Below are positions 42,516 through 51,241 of a stretch of DNA of 64,000 nucleotides, piece by piece; within the stretch, counting starts at the first letter, position 1, and each line of letters begins with the position of its first letter. This DNA is from an uncultured Actinomycetes bacterium. GTDB lineage: Bacteria > Actinomycetota > Acidimicrobiia > Acidimicrobiales > RAAP-2. Location of the stretch: contig CAIQPR010000062.1 of the NCBI GenBank assembly GCA_903873775.1, forward strand, positions 1-64,000, given 5' to 3'. The translations under genes were made by a program, and so were the position numbers. The notes beneath the pieces were generated by a model, which saw nothing but the letters and a program-made list of their open reading frames with translations, was not told the origin of the DNA and searched no databases.

Positions 42516-43124
42516 CTAGCCGTGCCAATCCTCCACGAGTCCGCCCGTGCCATCCGGACGAAAGACCGGAATCTGCCCGAGCGCCCGTACTTTGTGGGCG
42601 TCGTCGCCCAATGCGTCGCGCCACAGTGACGCTTCAGTCACCAGCGCGCCGATAGCGACCACATCGGCCCCGAGTCCTCGCAGCAGGCGAAGTGCCGCAC
42701 CCGTGGACGCACCCGTAGAGACCACATCGTCCACAATGGCGACGCGACGTCCCGCCACGACGTCGATGCGGGCACGATCGAACAAGAGGCGTTGCTCGTG
42801 CGCGGTGGTGATGGACCTCACGGGTTCAGAGATCGCGTCGGACAGGTGGATTTTCGGCGTCTTGTGTAAAACGACGTACTCATCAAGACCGAGGTGCCGC
42901 GTCACTTCGATAGCGACCGGGATGCCCATCGTGGCGACCGTCGCGACCACGTCGATGTCGTGTGCGCGCAGCAGGTCCGCTAGTTCTCGACCGGCCTGTT
43001 CAATAAAGCGCACGCCCATATCCACCGTGATGAGCAGCGCGAGCGTGAGTTCGTCGGACAGGGAGACGAGCGGCAACTCCGCGCTCTGGGTACCAATCTC
43101 CACGGCGTAGCACTGGGATTTCAC
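42516..43124 (-). CDS. Phosphoribosyltransferase (adenine phosphoribosyltransferase-like)
   Basis: The 202-residue type I phosphoribosyltransferase has the PRPP loop RVAIVDDVVSTGASTGAAL. VATMGIPVAIEVTRHLGLDEYVVLHKTPKI resembles the APRT core (positions about 60-90). It would convert a purine base and PRPP to a nucleotide, but specificity is not visible. GTG at 43124 has TATGCT six bases upstream. It faces the cytosine deaminase across a 20-bp bidirectional promoter. Confidence 0.82.
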   Translation of the reverse strand: MKSQCYAVEIGTQSAELPLVSLSDELTLALLITVDMGVRFIEQAGRELADLLRAHDIDVVATVATMGIPVAIEVTRHLGLDEYVVLHKTPKIHLSDAISEPVRSITTAHEQRLLFDRARIDVVAGRRVAIVDDVVSTGASTGAALRLLRGLGADVVAIGALVTEASLWRDALGDDAHKVRALGQIPVFRPDGTGGLVEDWHG

Positions 43125-43144
43125 GAGTGGAGCATACTGAGTGC
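43125..43144. promoter_or_regulatory. 20-bp bidirectional leaderless promoter
   Basis: TATGCT on the minus strand (43136-43131) and CATACT on the plus strand (43133-43138) overlap. Each ends six bases before a GTG start, at 43124 and 43145. Confidence 0.6.
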
Positions 43145-43618
43145 GTGTCGACGCATCCGAAGCTCCCCGTTGGCCGGGACGTGGCCCGCGACATGCTCGC
43201 CGCGGCCTACGCGCAGGCTCTTCTCGGTCGCGACGAGGGTGGCATTCCCATCGGCGCGGCGCTCTTTCATCGCGACGGCACGTTGCTGGGCGCGGGACAC
43301 AATCGTCGCGTCCAGAACAATGACGCGTCGGTGCACGCCGAGACCGACGCCTTTCGCGCCGCCGGCCGACGACGTGATTACCCCGACTGCGTCATGGTCA
43401 CCACGCTGTCACCGTGCTGGTACTGCTCGGGACTGATTCGACAGTTCAACATCGGCGCGGTCGTGATCGGTGAGGCCACGAACTTCCACGGGGGTCACCC
43501 CTGGCTCGAGGAGTTCGGCGTGGAGGTGCTCGTTCTTGACGACCCGGCGTGCACCGCGCTCCTCGCAGAATTCATTGCGAACCACCCCGACGTGTGGCAC
43601 GAGGATATTGGTCTGTAG
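43145..43618 (+). CDS. Cytosine deaminase, fungal (FCY1-like) type
   Basis: The 157-residue zinc deaminase converts cytosine to uracil. The zinc ligand His and the catalytic Glu are in VHAETDAFRAAG. The Cys ligands are in TLSPCWYCSGLIRQF. The C-terminal GEATNFHGGHPWLEEFGVEV and PDVWHEDIGL closely follow the yeast Fcy1 layout rather than the larger E. coli CodA. GTG at 43145 is chosen by its spacing to CATACT. It sits between a permease, a phosphoribosyltransferase and upp, forming a pyrimidine salvage route. Confidence 0.9.
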   Translation: MSTHPKLPVGRDVARDMLAAAYAQALLGRDEGGIPIGAALFHRDGTLLGAGHNRRVQNNDASVHAETDAFRAAGRRRDYPDCVMVTTLSPCWYCSGLIRQFNIGAVVIGEATNFHGGHPWLEEFGVEVLVLDDPACTALLAEFIANHPDVWHEDIGL

Positions 43619-43619
43619 C

Positions 43620-44255
43620 TCAGTGGACGGGCGGACCGAAAAGGCGGTCTCCCGCATCCCCGAGCCCCGGCGTGATGTAGCCAATCTCATTGAGATGTTC
43701 GTCGAGGGCGGCGGTGACAATCTTCACGCGGTCGTGGTGCGCGCGCACGTGCTCAATGCCGGGCTTCGCGGCGATCAAACAGAGGACGGTCACGTGTCCC
43801 GCGCCCTTCGCGCGCAGCATGTCCAAGACGCACACGAGGGACCCGCCCGTCGCGAGCATGGGGTCACAAATCACCACCGACGCTCCCTCGAGTCGATCGG
43901 GAAGTCCGTCGAGGTACACGTCGGGTTGCAGGGTCTCCTCATTTCGACGAAGACCAACGAGACACACGCGGTGGCGGGGTAGGACATTCTGCACCGCCGG
44001 ACTCATCCCGAGTCCCGCCCGTAGGATGGGCACGATCAGATATTCCTCGTCGACGCGCACGGCGGGCGCGGCGTCCATGACCGGTGTGTCGACGGTCGTT
44101 TCGGTCACGACCGCGTCGCGAAAGGCTTCGTACGCGAGAAATCGTGATATCTCACCCGCCAATCGGAGAAAGTCATGATTGCTCGTGCGCTTATCGCGCA
44201 ATTCGCGGACCTTGTCCGCGATGAGAGGGTGGTCGACGACAAAAAGTTCACTCAC
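43620..44255 (-). CDS. upp: Uracil phosphoribosyltransferase
   Basis: The 211-residue enzyme makes UMP from uracil and PRPP. The PRPP-binding loop reads VVICDPMLATGGSLVCVLDM, and the family end signature GYITPGLGDAGDRLFGP is intact. PILRAGLGMSPAVQNVLPRH is a further hallmark. GTG at 44255 is chosen because TATCGT lies seven bases upstream; the open frame above it is not conserved. It converges on the cytosine deaminase gene with one base between the stops, so the product of one enzyme is the substrate of the other. Confidence 0.97.
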   Translation of the reverse strand: MSELFVVDHPLIADKVRELRDKRTSNHDFLRLAGEISRFLAYEAFRDAVVTETTVDTPVMDAAPAVRVDEEYLIVPILRAGLGMSPAVQNVLPRHRVCLVGLRRNEETLQPDVYLDGLPDRLEGASVVICDPMLATGGSLVCVLDMLRAKGAGHVTVLCLIAAKPGIEHVRAHHDRVKIVTAALDEHLNEIGYITPGLGDAGDRLFGPPVH

Positions 44256-44315
44256 GCCGCCCACGATACGCCCCCGCCATTGACACCCCCCTCCTCGTGG
44301 CGTAGACACTTGTTA

Positions 44316-44981
44316 ATGACAGAACTCGCCCCCGACATCGACCATTTCCTCCAAAGCGCCACGTTCGGTGAAGATCCCTTCGCTGACATTGCGGAAAGGT
44401 CGAAGAAGGCGGGGCTGCCGGAGATTCAGGTCAGCGCCGTCTTTGGTCGCTGGCTCCAACTGATGGCCCGGATTCTCCACGCCGATGTCGTGCTCGAAGT
44501 CGGCACCCTCGGCGGGTATTCCGCGGCGTGGCTCGCGTCCGGGATAGCCCAGGGTGGTCGGGTCATCTCCTTTGAAATCGATCCCCACCACGCCGACGTG
44601 GCGCGTGAGAACCTCGCGTCGATCTCGCTGGAGGATTACGTCGACGTCCGCGTCGGGCCCGCTCTCGACACCATCCCCCTCTTGCACGACGATCCCCACG
44701 TCGCCGGACGCGTCGACCTCGCGTTCATCGACGCCGACAAGCAGAACAATCCGTCCTACCTCGATCTCATCGTGCCGCTGTGCCGACCCGGGGCCGTCAT
44801 CGTGGTTGACAATGTCGTGCGTGGCGGATCGATCATCGATAACAGTAGAGACGACGTGAGCACAGTGGGATCTCGGGACGTTCTTCATCTCCTTGGTCGA
44901 CACCCCCGACTCGACGCGACCGCCATGCAGACGGTCGGCACGAAGGGTCACGACGGTTTCGCTTTCGCATTCGTGAACTAG
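44316..44981 (+). CDS. O-methyltransferase (COMT-like, SAM-dependent)
   Basis: The 221-residue protein belongs to the small bacterial catechol O-methyltransferase-like family. The SAM site is VLEVGTLGGYSAAWLA near residue 63, then VISFEIDPHHADVA. LAFIDADKQNNPSYLDL and VIVVDNVVRGG contain the metal-binding Asp and Asn. A catechol or similar phenol is the likely substrate. ATG at 44316 is preceded by TAGACA at seven bases. Confidence 0.92.
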   Translation: MTELAPDIDHFLQSATFGEDPFADIAERSKKAGLPEIQVSAVFGRWLQLMARILHADVVLEVGTLGGYSAAWLASGIAQGGRVISFEIDPHHADVARENLASISLEDYVDVRVGPALDTIPLLHDDPHVAGRVDLAFIDADKQNNPSYLDLIVPLCRPGAVIVVDNVVRGGSIIDNSRDDVSTVGSRDVLHLLGRHPRLDATAMQTVGTKGHDGFAFAFVN

Positions 44982-44998
44982 CCCTCTACGCTGGCGGC

Positions 44999-46465
44999 AT
45001 GTTCGATCCGCACCCCGACTCCCACGACCTCGCCGCCTTGACGCTCACGGACATCGAGGCGCGATTCGCGGACGAGAGTTTGACGTCCGAAGAACTGGTG
45101 CGGACTCTCCTCGCTCGCGTCGACGCTATCGATCGCGCGGACACCGAGACGTCACTGCGGTCCGTGGCGGCCGTGTCACCGGACGCGCTCGCGGTGGCGG
45201 CCGAGCGCGACCGCGAGCGTCGCGATGGCACGTCCCGCGGTCCCCTCCACGGCATTCCGGTACTCATCAAGGACAACATCGAAGCGGTGGGCCTTCCGGG
45301 CACCGCGGGATCCTCCGCGCTCGTGGGTCGCCCCTCGCGCGACGCGACTCTGGTGCAGCGACTTCGCGACGCCGGCGCCATCATTCTCGGCTCGACGAAT
45401 CTTTCTCAGTGGGCCAATATGCGCTCCCCGCGCTCGACGAGTGGATGGTCGGCCACGGGAGGACTCGTCGCCAACCCGTGGGCACTCGACCGCACCGCCG
45501 GGGGCTCGTCCTCCGGCTCGGGCGCGGCCGTGGCCGCGGGACTCGCCCCACTCGCAGTCGGCACGGAGACCGACGGATCGATTGTGTGTCCCGCGTCGGT
45601 CAACGGTGTGGTCGGACTCAAGCCCACCGTGGGTGTCGTCCCCACGACCCACGTGGTGCCACTCAGCGCGAGTCAGGACAGTCCCGGTCCCATGGGTCGC
45701 ACTGTGGCCGACGTGGCGACCATGTTCGGCGTCCTGAGTGCCACATCGGCACCTGCGTCGCGTGACGAACCCACCATCGCGGTGGCAACCAATTGGCTCA
45801 TTGGCCACCCGGCATCCGACGCGCTCGTCACCGAGACGATCGCCGCCGTCGCCGCCAGCGGTCTGACCTGCGTGCGTCGAGACGTCGCCCTGCCCGGGCC
45901 GACGGAATGGGCCGACGAATTGACGGTCTTGCTCGCGGAACTCAAGGATGGCTTGGACGACTACCTCGCGGCACGTCCGGGGGGCGGACCCCGGTCCCTC
46001 GCCGACATCGTCGACTACGAAAACGCCCACGCCGATATCGAGTTGCCGTACTTCGGGCACGAATTCTTAGATCAGGCACTCACTAGCGGTGGGACTTCTG
46101 CGGAGGCCTACCGCGAGGCGCGTGCGCGCAACCTCGAGTGGGCCACCACGACGTGTCTCGTCCCCGCGCTCGAGGGCGCGGATGTTCTGATCGCGGGGGC
46201 GTACGGACCCGCGTGGAAGAGCGACCTCGTCAATGGCGGCAGTAGCGGACTCGCCAGCTGCGTCACGATGGCTCCGGCGATTGCCGGGTGGCCCATCATG
46301 TCGGTGCCGATTGGCCTGGTGGGTGGCTTGCCCGTCGGTCTCGCCATCGTTGGTCGACCCCACGACGAGTGGACAGTCCTCGACGTGGCGCAACGCGTCG
46401 AAAGAGTTGTCGCCGCACGCTCGCCACTTCCGCAACCCACCTTCGGTCGCCCGGCTCGGGGCTAG
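44999..46465 (+). CDS. Amidase (amidase-signature family)
   Basis: The 488-residue hydrolase has the Ser-cisSer-Lys triad of the amidase-signature family. Lys is in PVLIKDNIEAVG, the cis-Ser in GGSSSGSGAAVAAG and the nucleophile Ser in TETDGSIVCPASVNG. It probably cleaves amides of organic acids or peptides, and is not GatA, since the tRNA amidotransferase context is missing. ATG at 44999 has TACGCT (44987-44992) six bases upstream. Confidence 0.93.
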   Translation: MFDPHPDSHDLAALTLTDIEARFADESLTSEELVRTLLARVDAIDRADTETSLRSVAAVSPDALAVAAERDRERRDGTSRGPLHGIPVLIKDNIEAVGLPGTAGSSALVGRPSRDATLVQRLRDAGAIILGSTNLSQWANMRSPRSTSGWSATGGLVANPWALDRTAGGSSSGSGAAVAAGLAPLAVGTETDGSIVCPASVNGVVGLKPTVGVVPTTHVVPLSASQDSPGPMGRTVADVATMFGVLSATSAPASRDEPTIAVATNWLIGHPASDALVTETIAAVAASGLTCVRRDVALPGPTEWADELTVLLAELKDGLDDYLAARPGGGPRSLADIVDYENAHADIELPYFGHEFLDQALTSGGTSAEAYREARARNLEWATTTCLVPALEGADVLIAGAYGPAWKSDLVNGGSSGLASCVTMAPAIAGWPIMSVPIGLVGGLPVGLAIVGRPHDEWTVLDVAQRVERVVAARSPLPQPTFGRPARG

Positions 46466-46489
46466 GGAGCCACAAGTAGACTCTCCCGA

Positions 46490-48361
46490 GTGGGGAAATC
46501 ATTGATCGATGCCGTCGGAAACCGCGACATCGAGACGGATGTCAATCCCCTCGGCGGCGTCAGGTCCAAGTACAAGGGTGCGAAGGCGCAGATCTCTCGC
46601 GATACGAGCCTGCCCTGGTGGCGGCGGATTCTCCCCGTTATTGCGTCGCACAAGGTCGCCTTCTCGGTCGCCGTCGTGGGCTCATTCTTGAGTTTGCTGC
46701 TGCAACTTCTCGTGCCAAACATGCTGCGTTCGGCGATCGACCACGACTTGCCGAAGAATCTCTCCGGTCCCCACACGGTCGAGACGTTCTCTCGACTCCT
46801 CCACCACGACGTCGTGATGATCATCCTCGTGGGCCTGCTCGCGGGTGCCTTCGGCATCATCTCGCGTCAATACGTGTTCGCGACCGCCTACAACGTGGAG
46901 GCCGACCTCCGCACGCTCATCTACGAGCACCTCACCTGGCTGTCCTTTAGCTTCTTCGATCGCGTGCAGTCCGGTCAGCTCATTAGTCGCGCGAACAGCG
47001 ATATCCGCAGCGTGCAGATGTACTCCACCTTCGCGCCGCTCATCCTGGTGCAGATTTCGTCGGGCGTGATCGCCTTCATCATCATGCTCACCATTGACTG
47101 GAAGTTGGCCCTCGTCGCCATGGTGGTGATGCCCTTCTTATACATCGTGGGCATCCGCATGCGACGCATGATGTTCCCCATTTCGTGGATCACCCAAGCC
47201 CGCTTGGCCGACGTTGCCACCATTGTGGACGAGAACGTCAACGGGGTGCGCGTGGTGAAGTCCTTCGCCCAGGAAGAGGCGGAGATCAACCGTCTCGCCG
47301 ACGCTGCGGAAAAAGTTGCCTGGTCGTACATCAAAGATGCGGATATTCGCGGGCAGTACACCCCCTTGGTGCAGAACCTGCCGCAATTGGGTGCTGCCCT
47401 GGTGTTGCTTTTCGGCGGATACCAAGTCATCTTCGACCACTCCACCGTGGGCACGATCGTCGCGTTCAACATGTACCTCGTCATGCTGCAAGCGCCGTTC
47501 ATGATGATGGGCCAACTCGTCATGATGGGTCAGCGCGCACGCGCCAGTGCGGAACGCATCTTCGAAATTCTTGACGAGAATCCCGACATCCAGGAAAAGC
47601 CGGGTGCCTTCGATCTAGTAGATACGACGGGATCGATCGACTTCAACGACGTGCACTTCGCGTACGGCAGCGGTCCCGAGATCCTCTCCGGCTTCACCGC
47701 CCACGTCAATCCAGGCGAGACCGTCGCACTGGTTGGTCGTACCGGATCCGGTAAGTCCACCGTTGCGCGGCTGATCAATCGGTTCTACGACGTCACCCGC
47801 GGAAGTATCACCATCGACGGTCACGATGTTCGCGATCTCACACTGCCGTCACTGCGGGACGCAGTCGGCATGGTGCTCGACGAGCCCTTCCTCTTCTCGG
47901 TGTCCATTCACGAAAACATCGCCTACGGCCGACCGAGCGCGACGCGCGACGAGGTTGAAGCAGCCGCCCGCGCCGCCAACGCGCACGAGTTCATCGTGAA
48001 ACTGCCCGAGGGATACGACACCGTCGTGGGTGAGCGCGGATACACCTTGTCGGGCGGTCAACGTCAGCGCATCGCGATTGCGAGGACCCTGCTCGTCAAT
48101 CCTCCGGTCCTCATCCTCGACGACGCCACCAGTGCGATCGACGTGCACGTTGAAGCCCAAATTCACGACGCGCTCGAACATCTCCTCGAGCACCGCACGA
48201 CTCTCGTGATCGCCCACCGCATTTCCACCATCGCTCTCGCGAGTCGCGTCATCCTGATGGAAGACGGGGCCGTCGTCGCGACCGGCACGCACGACGAACT
48301 ACTCGCCACCACCCCTCTGTATGCCGAGGTTCTGGCGCAAACAACATCGGAGGCGTCGTAA
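46490..48361 (+). CDS. ABC exporter half-transporter A (degenerate ATP site)
   Basis: The 623-residue protein joins a six-helix ABC transmembrane domain (residues about 50-350) to an ATPase domain. Walker A is ALVGRTGSGKSTVARL, the signature TLSGGQRQRIAIARTL and Walker B VLILDDATSAID. The catalytic Glu after Walker B is replaced by Asp, as in the degenerate half of heterodimeric exporters. The next gene supplies the matching half; its ATG overlaps this stop (TAATG). GTG at 46490 has TAGACT (46477-46482) seven bases upstream. Confidence 0.95.
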   Translation: MGKSLIDAVGNRDIETDVNPLGGVRSKYKGAKAQISRDTSLPWWRRILPVIASHKVAFSVAVVGSFLSLLLQLLVPNMLRSAIDHDLPKNLSGPHTVETFSRLLHHDVVMIILVGLLAGAFGIISRQYVFATAYNVEADLRTLIYEHLTWLSFSFFDRVQSGQLISRANSDIRSVQMYSTFAPLILVQISSGVIAFIIMLTIDWKLALVAMVVMPFLYIVGIRMRRMMFPISWITQARLADVATIVDENVNGVRVVKSFAQEEAEINRLADAAEKVAWSYIKDADIRGQYTPLVQNLPQLGAALVLLFGGYQVIFDHSTVGTIVAFNMYLVMLQAPFMMMGQLVMMGQRARASAERIFEILDENPDIQEKPGAFDLVDTTGSIDFNDVHFAYGSGPEILSGFTAHVNPGETVALVGRTGSGKSTVARLINRFYDVTRGSITIDGHDVRDLTLPSLRDAVGMVLDEPFLFSVSIHENIAYGRPSATRDEVEAAARAANAHEFIVKLPEGYDTVVGERGYTLSGGQRQRIAIARTLLVNPPVLILDDATSAIDVHVEAQIHDALEHLLEHRTTLVIAHRISTIALASRVILMEDGAVVATGTHDELLATTPLYAEVLAQTTSEAS

Positions 48362-50319
48362 TGGGTTGGGGTGGCGCAGGCGGTTGGGGTGGCGGTGGCG
48401 GCTTCATGGGTGGTCACTCCGGGGCGGCGGGCAATGGCCTCCCCTTCGGCGGCATTCCTACCGAACTCATGGACGGCGTCAACAAGATTCTCGCCACGGA
48501 GCCCGAGCACGCTCCCGCCGACATTCACTTCACCCAACTCCCGACGCCGGACGAACCCACGCATCTGAGCCTGATGCAACTCCTGCTCACCTATCCCGGA
48601 CGCGTGGTGGGCAGTTCCCTGCTCGTCATCTTGATCAGCGCCGCCGCGGTCATGGGACCTCTGTTGATTGGCTACGCCATCGACCACGGCATGCGCGAGG
48701 GTCACTACTCCATGTCGGTCGTCGTCTGGTGCGCCGGGCTCTACCTGCTCGTCGCCGGCGTGAGCGCCGTCTTGCAGCGTTCCCAGGTTGTTGTCACCGG
48801 GCGTCTCGCGTCGCGGATCATGCACGATCTCCGCATCCGCGTCTTCACCCAATTCCAACGGTTGAGTCTCGACTTCTTCACTGACGAAAAGGCCGGCGTT
48901 TTGATGAGCCGCATGACGAGTGACATCGAGAACCTGCAACAGCTGATTCAGGACGGCATCAGCACCTTCGCCGCGCAGGGTCTGCAGATGATCATCATGC
49001 TCGTCATTCTGTTTCTCTACAGCGTGACCTTGGCGTTCTGGACCGTCGTGCTCGTGGTGCCGATTCTCCTCGGGCTCTCCGTGTGGTTCCACCAGGCCTC
49101 GGCCAAGGGATATCTCCGCAGCCGTGACGGTATTGCGGGCGTGCTCAGTGACCTTTCCGAATCGCTCTACGGCATTCGCGTCGTGACGGCGAACAACCGT
49201 CAAGAGCGCAATATTCGCAACCACCGTCACGTGGTCGGCTGGTACCGCGACGCGAACATGTACACCGGTCGCGTGAACGCCATCTACGGCCCCGTGACGA
49301 TCATGATCGGCATCCTCGGTCAGGCGCTCATCATCGGTATCGGCGGCAACATGTACCTCCACGGTGCCCTGACCCTCGGTGTGCTCACGGTCTTCTTCCA
49401 GTACCTGAGTCGCTTCTTCCAGCCCATCCAGTTGCTCGTCCAGCAGTACAACCTGCTCCAGCAGGGGCGCTCGTCGATCGTGCGCCTCGGTGAGCTGCTC
49501 GAGGTGGCTCCCTCGGTGACCGAAAAGGCCAACGCCACGCAGATGCCCCCGATCCAGGGTCGCATCACCTTTGACGACGTCAGCTTCGGGTACAACCCTG
49601 AGGTTCCGGTCCTCCAACACGTCTCGCTCACCATTGAGCCCGGCGAATCGGTCGCCTTCGTCGGACCGACCGGTGCCGGGAAGTCGACCATGGCCAAGCT
49701 CGTGACGCGCTTCTACGACCCCACCGAAGGGCGCATCCTGCTCGACGGCGTCGACCTGCGCGACGTGACCATGCGCAGCCTCCGCAGCCAATTGGGTGTT
49801 GTGCCGCAGGAACCCTTCCTGTTTGCCGGATCCATTCGGACCAATCTGGCGTTCGGGCGCGAGGGGATCACCAACGAGGAAATCGACGAAGCCATCGACG
49901 TCGTGGGCTTGCGCGACCTCGTGGAGCGCCTCCCGAATGGGCTCGACACCGTGGTGCACGAGCGCGGTCAGACCCTCTCCGCTGGAGAACGTCAGCTCAT
50001 CGCTCTCGCGCGCGCCTTCCTCGCCCGACCTCGCGTGATGGTGCTCGACGAGGCCACGTCATCGCTCGACCTGCAAAGTGAAACGGTCATCGAACGGGCG
50101 CTTGACAAGGTGCTCGAAGGTCGCACGGCCATCTTGATCGCCCACCGACTCACGACGGCCCAACGCGCCAATCGCATCGTCGTGATCGACCACGGCGGCG
50201 TCGTGGAGATGGGAACGCCCGCGGAGCTCCTGGCGGCGAAGGGCATCTACGCCGGCATGTACGACGCGTGGCTACAGTCCGGTGGACGCGACGTGTCGAT
50301 TACGACGAGCGCTGACTAA
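48361..50319 (+). CDS. ABC exporter half-transporter B (canonical ATP site)
   Basis: The 652-residue partner has a Gly-rich N-terminal extension (MGWGGAGGWGGGGGFMGGHS) before its transmembrane domain. Walker A is AFVGPTGAGKSTMAKL and Walker B MVLDEATSSLD with the catalytic Glu. The signature is unusual, LSAGERQL instead of LSGGQ. With half A this gives one intact and one degenerate ATP site, the known design of heterodimeric multidrug/lipid exporters. The last 20 bases overlap the end of the alpha/beta hydrolase gene on the minus strand. Confidence 0.95.
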   Translation: MGWGGAGGWGGGGGFMGGHSGAAGNGLPFGGIPTELMDGVNKILATEPEHAPADIHFTQLPTPDEPTHLSLMQLLLTYPGRVVGSSLLVILISAAAVMGPLLIGYAIDHGMREGHYSMSVVVWCAGLYLLVAGVSAVLQRSQVVVTGRLASRIMHDLRIRVFTQFQRLSLDFFTDEKAGVLMSRMTSDIENLQQLIQDGISTFAAQGLQMIIMLVILFLYSVTLAFWTVVLVVPILLGLSVWFHQASAKGYLRSRDGIAGVLSDLSESLYGIRVVTANNRQERNIRNHRHVVGWYRDANMYTGRVNAIYGPVTIMIGILGQALIIGIGGNMYLHGALTLGVLTVFFQYLSRFFQPIQLLVQQYNLLQQGRSSIVRLGELLEVAPSVTEKANATQMPPIQGRITFDDVSFGYNPEVPVLQHVSLTIEPGESVAFVGPTGAGKSTMAKLVTRFYDPTEGRILLDGVDLRDVTMRSLRSQLGVVPQEPFLFAGSIRTNLAFGREGITNEEIDEAIDVVGLRDLVERLPNGLDTVVHERGQTLSAGERQLIALARAFLARPRVMVLDEATSSLDLQSETVIERALDKVLEGRTAILIAHRLTTAQRANRIVVIDHGGVVEMGTPAELLAAKGIYAGMYDAWLQSGGRDVSITTSAD

Positions 50320-51169
50320 CCGTCACGATCTGGGCGATCATGTCGTCCCACAACACCTCCGGCATGGAGTGCCCGAGACCCGGGTAGGTGACAAACGTCG
50401 CGTTCGGGAGTGCCGCCGCCGTGGCTTCGCCACCGGGATAGGTCACGAGAGGGTCGCTGTCGCCGTGCATGACCAGTGACGGCACGGTCACCGCAGCCAA
50501 CAAGGGGCGACGATCGGGCGATTGGACGATGGCGGCCATTTGGCGCATGACGCCCTGCGGATTGCGCCCGCGCTCCCACGCGGCGGCGGCCTGTTGGCGT
50601 ACCCACGTCTCGTTGATCGGATACCCCGGCCCGGACGTGCGACGCCACGCGTCGAGTTCCTGGACCATGAATTCTTCGAAGTCGTCGCTCCGGGGAGTGA
50701 GCATCATCACCAGGATTTCGGGCTCGGGCTGGCCCACCTCGTTCGCATTCGGCGTGCTCATCACGGACGTGAGCGTGGTGGTGAGTTCCGGGTGGTCGAT
50801 CGCGAACTGTTGGGCGATCATCCCGCCCATGGAGACCCCGACCACGTGGACGGGGCCGAGGTTGAGATACCGAACGAGCTCGGCGGCGTCGCGGGCCATG
50901 TCGCTCAGGAGATAGGGCGATGCCTCTTCTCCCGTCAGGATGCGTCCGGCGTCCGGCATGCCGAAGTGATCGAGCCACGACGACAAACCGACGTCGCGAT
51001 TGTCAAAAGCGGTTACGAAGAATCCGGCGCCCGAGAGCTTCTCGAGGAACCCGGCGTCCCAGCCCGTGATCTGCGCGCCGAGCCCCGAGATCAACAGCAG
51101 CGCGGGGTGTGCTGGATCACCGTGCTGTTCGTAGTAGATCTCAATGCCATTCACGGGTGCTGTCGGCAT
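50300..51169 (-). CDS. Alpha/beta hydrolase
   Basis: The 289-residue hydrolase has the nucleophile elbow VVGVSMGGMIAQQFA with Ser. The oxyanion region LLISGLGAQITGWD is N-terminal, the late acid is in MHGDSDPLVTYPGG and the His in YPGLGHSMPEVL. It resembles epoxide-hydrolase/esterase-type cytosolic enzymes with unknown substrate. A run of GGGGGG precedes ATG 51169. Its 3' end overlaps the ABC gene by 20 bases. Confidence 0.92.
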   Translation of the reverse strand: MPTAPVNGIEIYYEQHGDPAHPALLLISGLGAQITGWDAGFLEKLSGAGFFVTAFDNRDVGLSSWLDHFGMPDAGRILTGEEASPYLLSDMARDAAELVRYLNLGPVHVVGVSMGGMIAQQFAIDHPELTTTLTSVMSTPNANEVGQPEPEILVMMLTPRSDDFEEFMVQELDAWRRTSGPGYPINETWVRQQAAAAWERGRNPQGVMRQMAAIVQSPDRRPLLAAVTVPSLVMHGDSDPLVTYPGGEATAAALPNATFVTYPGLGHSMPEVLWDDMIAQIVTVSQRSS

Positions 51170-51241
51170 CCGGTTCCCCCCTTTATTGATGTGTACCGCG
51201 ACGCGTCGTGGCGTCCAGCCCGCGGGCCGGGTGGCCGCGAA

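Noticed and set aside
48163-49959. 598-codon minus-strand open frame
   Set aside because: It mirrors ABC half-transporter B, whose Walker motifs are unmistakable. The antisense product is a low-complexity His/Asp/Val string.
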